Assembly (NCBI RefSeq): GCF_014648695.1
Contig: NZ_BMRP01000005.1
Span: 129,698 to 193,697, forward strand
DNA from: Streptomyces albospinus
Lineage (GTDB): Bacteria > Actinomycetota > Actinomycetes > Streptomycetales > Streptomycetaceae
Direction: 5' to 3'
Length of the DNA stretch: 64,000 nucleotides
Shown piece after piece: positions 61,227 to 64,000 of this stretch; the first letter of the stretch is position 1, and the number at the start of each line of letters is the position of its first letter. Below the pieces are notes generated by a model. It had not been told where the DNA came from. It worked only from the letters and a program-made list of their open reading frames with translations, and made no database searches. The position numbers were made by a program, and so were the translations under genes.

Positions 61227-61757
61227 ATGAACGACACGATGGTGACACTGGTGGGGAACGCGGCGACGGCGGTGGAGCACAGGGAGACCGCCGCGGGGGT
61301 GCCGGTGGCGCGGTTCCGGATGGCGGCGACCTCGCGGCGCTGGGACAAGGCCCGGGAGTGCTGGACCGACGGGGAGACGAGCTTCTATACGGTGCGGTCC
61401 TGGCGCGCGCTCGCGGACAACGTGGCCGCGTCGGTGGCGGTGGGCGAACCCCTCGTCGTCCAGGGACGGTTGCGGCTGCGGGAGGGCGAGCAGCCGCCGG
61501 AGAAGGGGGGACAGCGATGGTTCGCGGCGGAGATCGACGCCATCGCGATCGGCCATGACCTCTCGCGGGGGACCGCCGCATTCCGCCGGGTGGTAAGGGC
61601 GCGGCAGGAATCCGCGCCGTCCCAACGGCCGGTGGACGGTCCGGAGTTCAAAGAAGTTGAGGCAGCAACGACATCGTCGGCGAAAGGCCGGGCGGAGCCG
61701 CCGCCAAGGCCCTCCGGGGCGGCAGGCAATTCACCGCAGAAGGCGTCAGCAGCCTGA
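61227..61757 (+). CDS. ssbB: Single-stranded DNA-binding protein (second SSB)
   Basis: A 176-residue SSB. The OB-fold pattern is intact (TLVGNAATAVEHRETAAGVPVARFRMAATSRRWD, FYTVRSWRALADNVAASVAVGEPLVVQGRLRLRE), and the C-terminal tail is basic/Pro-rich without the acidic DDDIPF tip of the main SSB. This matches the second, SsbB-type protein of Streptomyces, which works in chromosome segregation during sporulation. ATG 61227 follows GGGGGGAACC. Confidence 0.88.
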   Translation: MNDTMVTLVGNAATAVEHRETAAGVPVARFRMAATSRRWDKARECWTDGETSFYTVRSWRALADNVAASVAVGEPLVVQGRLRLREGEQPPEKGGQRWFAAEIDAIAIGHDLSRGTAAFRRVVRARQESAPSQRPVDGPEFKEVEAATTSSAKGRAEPPPRPSGAAGNSPQKASAA

Positions 61758-61990
61758 AAACCTCTGACGATTTGTCGATAATGCCAGGTCAGGGTGCCCG
61801 TGCTCGATAACGATTGCGATTCGGATCGCTTATAGGACGCTATTACTGGGGACGGTGATGCGCCTGCTCCATAGGATCTGACGAGTACTCACGGGGGCTG
61901 ACCAGGCTGAGCAGTTCGGCCGTTGAGTTCTTGGGATCTTTCCGGCGAGGCAACCTCTCCAGCCGACCGCCTCGCCCAGAGGGGAAATCA

Positions 61991-63385
61991 ATGCTTTCGA
62001 TGAAAGGGCGGGGCGCAGCCCGCCTTGCCGCCGCGGTCGTGGCCTCGGGCCTCGTCGCGGCGGGTGCGATAGCCACCGCGGGGACCGCAGTGGCCGACGA
62101 CGCGACCACCTGGCACGGGGGCGCCACCGCGACGCTCGGGGGTCTGAAGACCTTCGACCAGGCAGTGGTGCACGGCGACGGAGGGGACCAGCGCGTCGGC
62201 GCCGGGCTCTTCGAGATGTCGGTCGACAACGGCGGCACGCTACAGACGTACTGCATCGACATCCACAACCCGACGCAGCAGCAGGCGCGGTACCAGGAAG
62301 TGCCCTGGAGCGCCTCGTCGCTGCACGACAACGCGGACGCGGGCAAGATCCGCTGGATTCTCCAGAACTCCTACCCGCAGGTGAACGACCTGGCCGCGCT
62401 CGCCGCCAAGGCCGGTGCCGGCAACCTCACCGAGAAGACCGCCGCGGCGGGCACCCAGGTCGCGATCTGGCGCTTCTCCGACCACGCCAAGGTGGACGCG
62501 GTCGACCCGGCGGCCGAGAAGCTCGCCGCCTACCTGGAGAAGAGCGCGCAGAACGTCGGCGAGCCCAAGGCGTCGCTCACGCTGGACCCGCCGGCCGTCT
62601 CCGGCAAGTCCGGCGGCAAGCTCGGCCCGGTCACCGTGCACACCAACGCCGACAGCGTCACGATCTCCCCCGCTGCCGACGTGCCGGCCGGCGTCAAGGT
62701 CGTGGGCAAGGACGGGAAGCCGGTCACCAGCGCCACCGACGGCACCCAGCTGTTCTTCGACGTCCCCAAGGGGACCAAGGACGGCAACACCTCGCTGACC
62801 GCGCAGGCCGCCACCAAGGTCCCGGTCGGCCGCGCCTTCACCGGCATCGGTGAGCACGCCAGGAGCCAGACCCAGATCCTGGCCGGGTCCAGCGAGTCCA
62901 CGGTCTCCGCGGCGGCCACGGTCTCCTGGAAGAAGCAGGGCGCGATCCCCGCGATCACCGCGGAGAAGGACTGCGCCAAGGGCGGCGTGGACGTCACCGC
63001 GACCAACAAGGGCGACGAGGCGTTCCGCTTCCAGCTGGCCGGCAAGGACTACTCGATCGCACCGGGCGCGTCGCGGACCGTGACCGTTCCGGTGGCCGAG
63101 AAGCAGTCGTACCAGATCACGATCACCGGTGCGGGCGGCTTCAAGAAGACGTTCTCCGGCGTCCTGAACTGCAAGACCGCGGGCAACGGCGGCGGCAAGC
63201 CCTCCCCGCACCCCAGCCCGGCCTCGGCCGGCGGCACCACGGGCGGCGGCCACGGCCATGACCTCGCCGAGACCGGCTCCAGCAGCGCCACCCCGGTGAT
63301 AGCCGGTATCGCGGCCGTCCTCGTCGTGGTCGGCGGCGCGGCGGTGTTCTTCCTGCGGAAGAAGAAGTCCACCCCGTCCGCGTGA
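61991..63385 (+). CDS. Cys-Gln thioester-forming surface protein (TQXA), sortase-anchored
   Basis: A 464-residue secreted protein. Residues 1-35 form a signal peptide (KGRGAARLAAAVVASGLVAAGAIATAGTAVA). The thioester domain has the Cys in TYCIDIHNP and the Gln in GTQVAIWRF, which form an internal reactive bond for covalent attachment to host or matrix amines. The C-terminus is a LAETG sortase E motif, then a hydrophobic helix and KKK. ATG 61991 follows GAGGGG. Consistent with a Streptomyces cell-wall adhesin. Confidence 0.92.
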   Translation: MLSMKGRGAARLAAAVVASGLVAAGAIATAGTAVADDATTWHGGATATLGGLKTFDQAVVHGDGGDQRVGAGLFEMSVDNGGTLQTYCIDIHNPTQQQARYQEVPWSASSLHDNADAGKIRWILQNSYPQVNDLAALAAKAGAGNLTEKTAAAGTQVAIWRFSDHAKVDAVDPAAEKLAAYLEKSAQNVGEPKASLTLDPPAVSGKSGGKLGPVTVHTNADSVTISPAADVPAGVKVVGKDGKPVTSATDGTQLFFDVPKGTKDGNTSLTAQAATKVPVGRAFTGIGEHARSQTQILAGSSESTVSAAATVSWKKQGAIPAITAEKDCAKGGVDVTATNKGDEAFRFQLAGKDYSIAPGASRTVTVPVAEKQSYQITITGAGGFKKTFSGVLNCKTAGNGGGKPSPHPSPASAGGTTGGGHGHDLAETGSSSATPVIAGIAAVLVVVGGAAVFFLRKKKSTPSA

Positions 63386-63388
63386 CGG

Positions 63389-63405
63389 CGACCGCACAGC
63401 GGTCG
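63389..63405 (+). terminator. Small hairpin after the thioester protein gene
   Basis: CGACCGC, loop ACA, GCGGTCG, beginning four bases after the stop codon. Seven perfect pairs, but no T run follows. Likely a terminator for the preceding gene. Confidence 0.5.
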
Positions 63406-63414
63406 GCGGCATCA

Positions 63415-63468
63415 CGGCAACACCTGCAACACTTGCAACACTTGCAACATCAGCAACACCGGCAACAA
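63415..63468. repeat. Six tandem 9-bp repeats (NNGCAACAC)
   Basis: Six consecutive 9-bp units with core GCAACA: CGGCAACAC, CTGCAACAC, TTGCAACAC, TTGCAACAT, CAGCAACAC, CGGCAACAA. Short degenerate microsatellite-like array; the units have no spacers, so it is not a CRISPR array. Confidence 0.75.
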
Positions 63469-63765
63469 TGCCGTCGGTGCTGCTGCCGGCGGGGACGCCC
63501 GCAGCAGTGACACGGCGGTGACGCTCGGCGATCGCACCGCTCGCTCGGAATGAGCGGGCGGTTGCCGGCCGGGCACCTCGCGGCCCCGGAGTGCGACATG
63601 CGCTCCGGGGCCGTGGCCGTCCGCCCAGTGGCACCCGTTTCCGTCCAGGGATGGACGTACGGCAAGATGGGGTGTATCTGCCCTCGCGCGGCCACGCCGC
63701 ACCATGGCCCAGGCGGCGGAGCCGCACAGACCACCTGATAGATCCAGACTGCCGGACGGTTTCTC

Positions 63766-64000
63766 TTGGCTGAGTACATCTACACGATGCGCAAGACGCG
63801 CAAGGCGCACGGCGACAAGGTCATCCTTGACGACGTGACGCTGAGCTTCCTGCCGGGCGCGAAGATCGGTGTCGTGGGTCCCAACGGCGCCGGCAAGTCC
63901 ACGGTGCTGAAGATCATGGCTGGTCTTGAGCAGCCGTCGAACGGCGACGCCTTCCTCTCTCCCGGCTACACCGTCGGCATGCTCCTCCAGGAGCCGCCGC
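63766..64000 (+). CDS. ettA: Energy-dependent translational throttle protein EttA (3' end outside window)
   Basis: Starts at TTG 63766 and runs off the right edge (78 codons visible). AEYIYTMRKTRKAHGDKVIL, GAKIGVVGPNGAGKSTVLKIMAG (Walker A) and GYTVGMLLQEP are the near-invariant beginning of Streptomyces EttA, an ABC-F ATPase that gates the ribosome by energy status. The TTG start is taken because the protein text begins exactly there. Confidence 0.93.
   Translation, partial: MAEYIYTMRKTRKAHGDKVILDDVTLSFLPGAKIGVVGPNGAGKSTVLKIMAGLEQPSNGDAFLSPGYTVGMLLQEPP

Larger units (their letters stand above)
63386..63765. other. Intergenic region upstream of ettA
   Basis: About 380 bp with no convincing gene. 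It contains the hairpin at 63389-63405, the 9-bp repeats at 63415-63468, and, near the right end, the likely ettA promoter region. Confidence 0.45.

Noticed and set aside
60158..61348. 396-codon minus-strand frame, Pro/Arg/Ala-rich
   Set aside because: Low-complexity antisense of the GTPase linker and SSB gene; no motif.
63415..63468. Possible CRISPR array
   Set aside because: Units are 9 bp and contiguous, without unique spacers, and no cas genes are present.

Overview
The window is high-G+C actinobacterial DNA, almost certainly Streptomyces. Signs of this are the codon bias, many GTG starts, conservon genes, a CYP157-like P450, a DUF6415-type protein, a pair of dynamin-like GTPases, a second SSB and a Cys-Gln thioester surface protein. 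It falls into two parts. About 1-56.6 kb is accessory DNA that ends in an excisionase-integrase pair against the 3' end of a tRNA-Arg(TCT) gene. About 56.6-64 kb is conserved chromosome: two GTPases, SSB, thioester adhesin and the start of ettA. The left end of the accessory region is not in the window.

Layout of the accessory region. (a) 1-9.4 kb: poorly characterised proteins (one with a nucleoside-2-deoxyribosyltransferase-like segment, one with a zinc ribbon), a Nudix hydrolase, a GT4 glycosyltransferase coupled to a 2H phosphoesterase, and a PP2C-like phosphatase. (b) 9.7-11.9 kb: a broken tyrosine recombinase and a GH18 chitinase without a signal peptide. (c) 12.1-17.9 kb: a leftward phosphate/nucleotide gene set (NDP kinase, small protein, CYTH, HD, unknown, methyltransferase, EEP phosphatase). 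It is divergent from an HTH-Nudix/Nudix pair at 18.4-19.4 kb. (d) 19.6-29 kb: a methyltransferase, MFS, methyltransferase-Nudix, ASCH-Nudix, PCMT-Nudix-Nudix, ABC exporter, Nudix and a 71-aa Cys/Pro-rich small protein. (e) 29.2-49 kb: a nearly continuous, translationally coupled leftward run. It starts with a DUF6415 protein and a conservon (cvnA-D plus two P450s) and passes into HAD, GT-B-like, thymidylate-synthase-fold, carbamoyltransferase, GT, kinase, methyltransferase, kinase/phosphatase/kinase, SDR, SAH-hydrolase-like, Nudix and KdsB-like genes. (f) 49.2-56.3 kb: two TPR-type regulators, TrmO, an anti-sigma-like ATPase, CutA, a membrane wHTH protein, excisionase and integrase.

Main interpretation. 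The accessory region carries nine Nudix domains in eight proteins, several in unusual fusions, together with many other nucleotide-handling enzymes. The thymidylate-synthase homologue has Asp in place of the uracil-selecting Asn, the change found in cytidylate hydroxymethylases. It overlaps a NodU/TobZ-type carbamoyltransferase gene. With a CMP-Kdo-synthetase-like enzyme, an SAH-hydrolase-like protein, sugar epimerase, glycosyltransferases, small-molecule kinases and P450s, this suggests an undescribed modified-cytidine (nucleoside-type) biosynthetic or nucleotide-signalling locus under conservon control. That reading is inference. The motifs and gene overlaps are seen directly.
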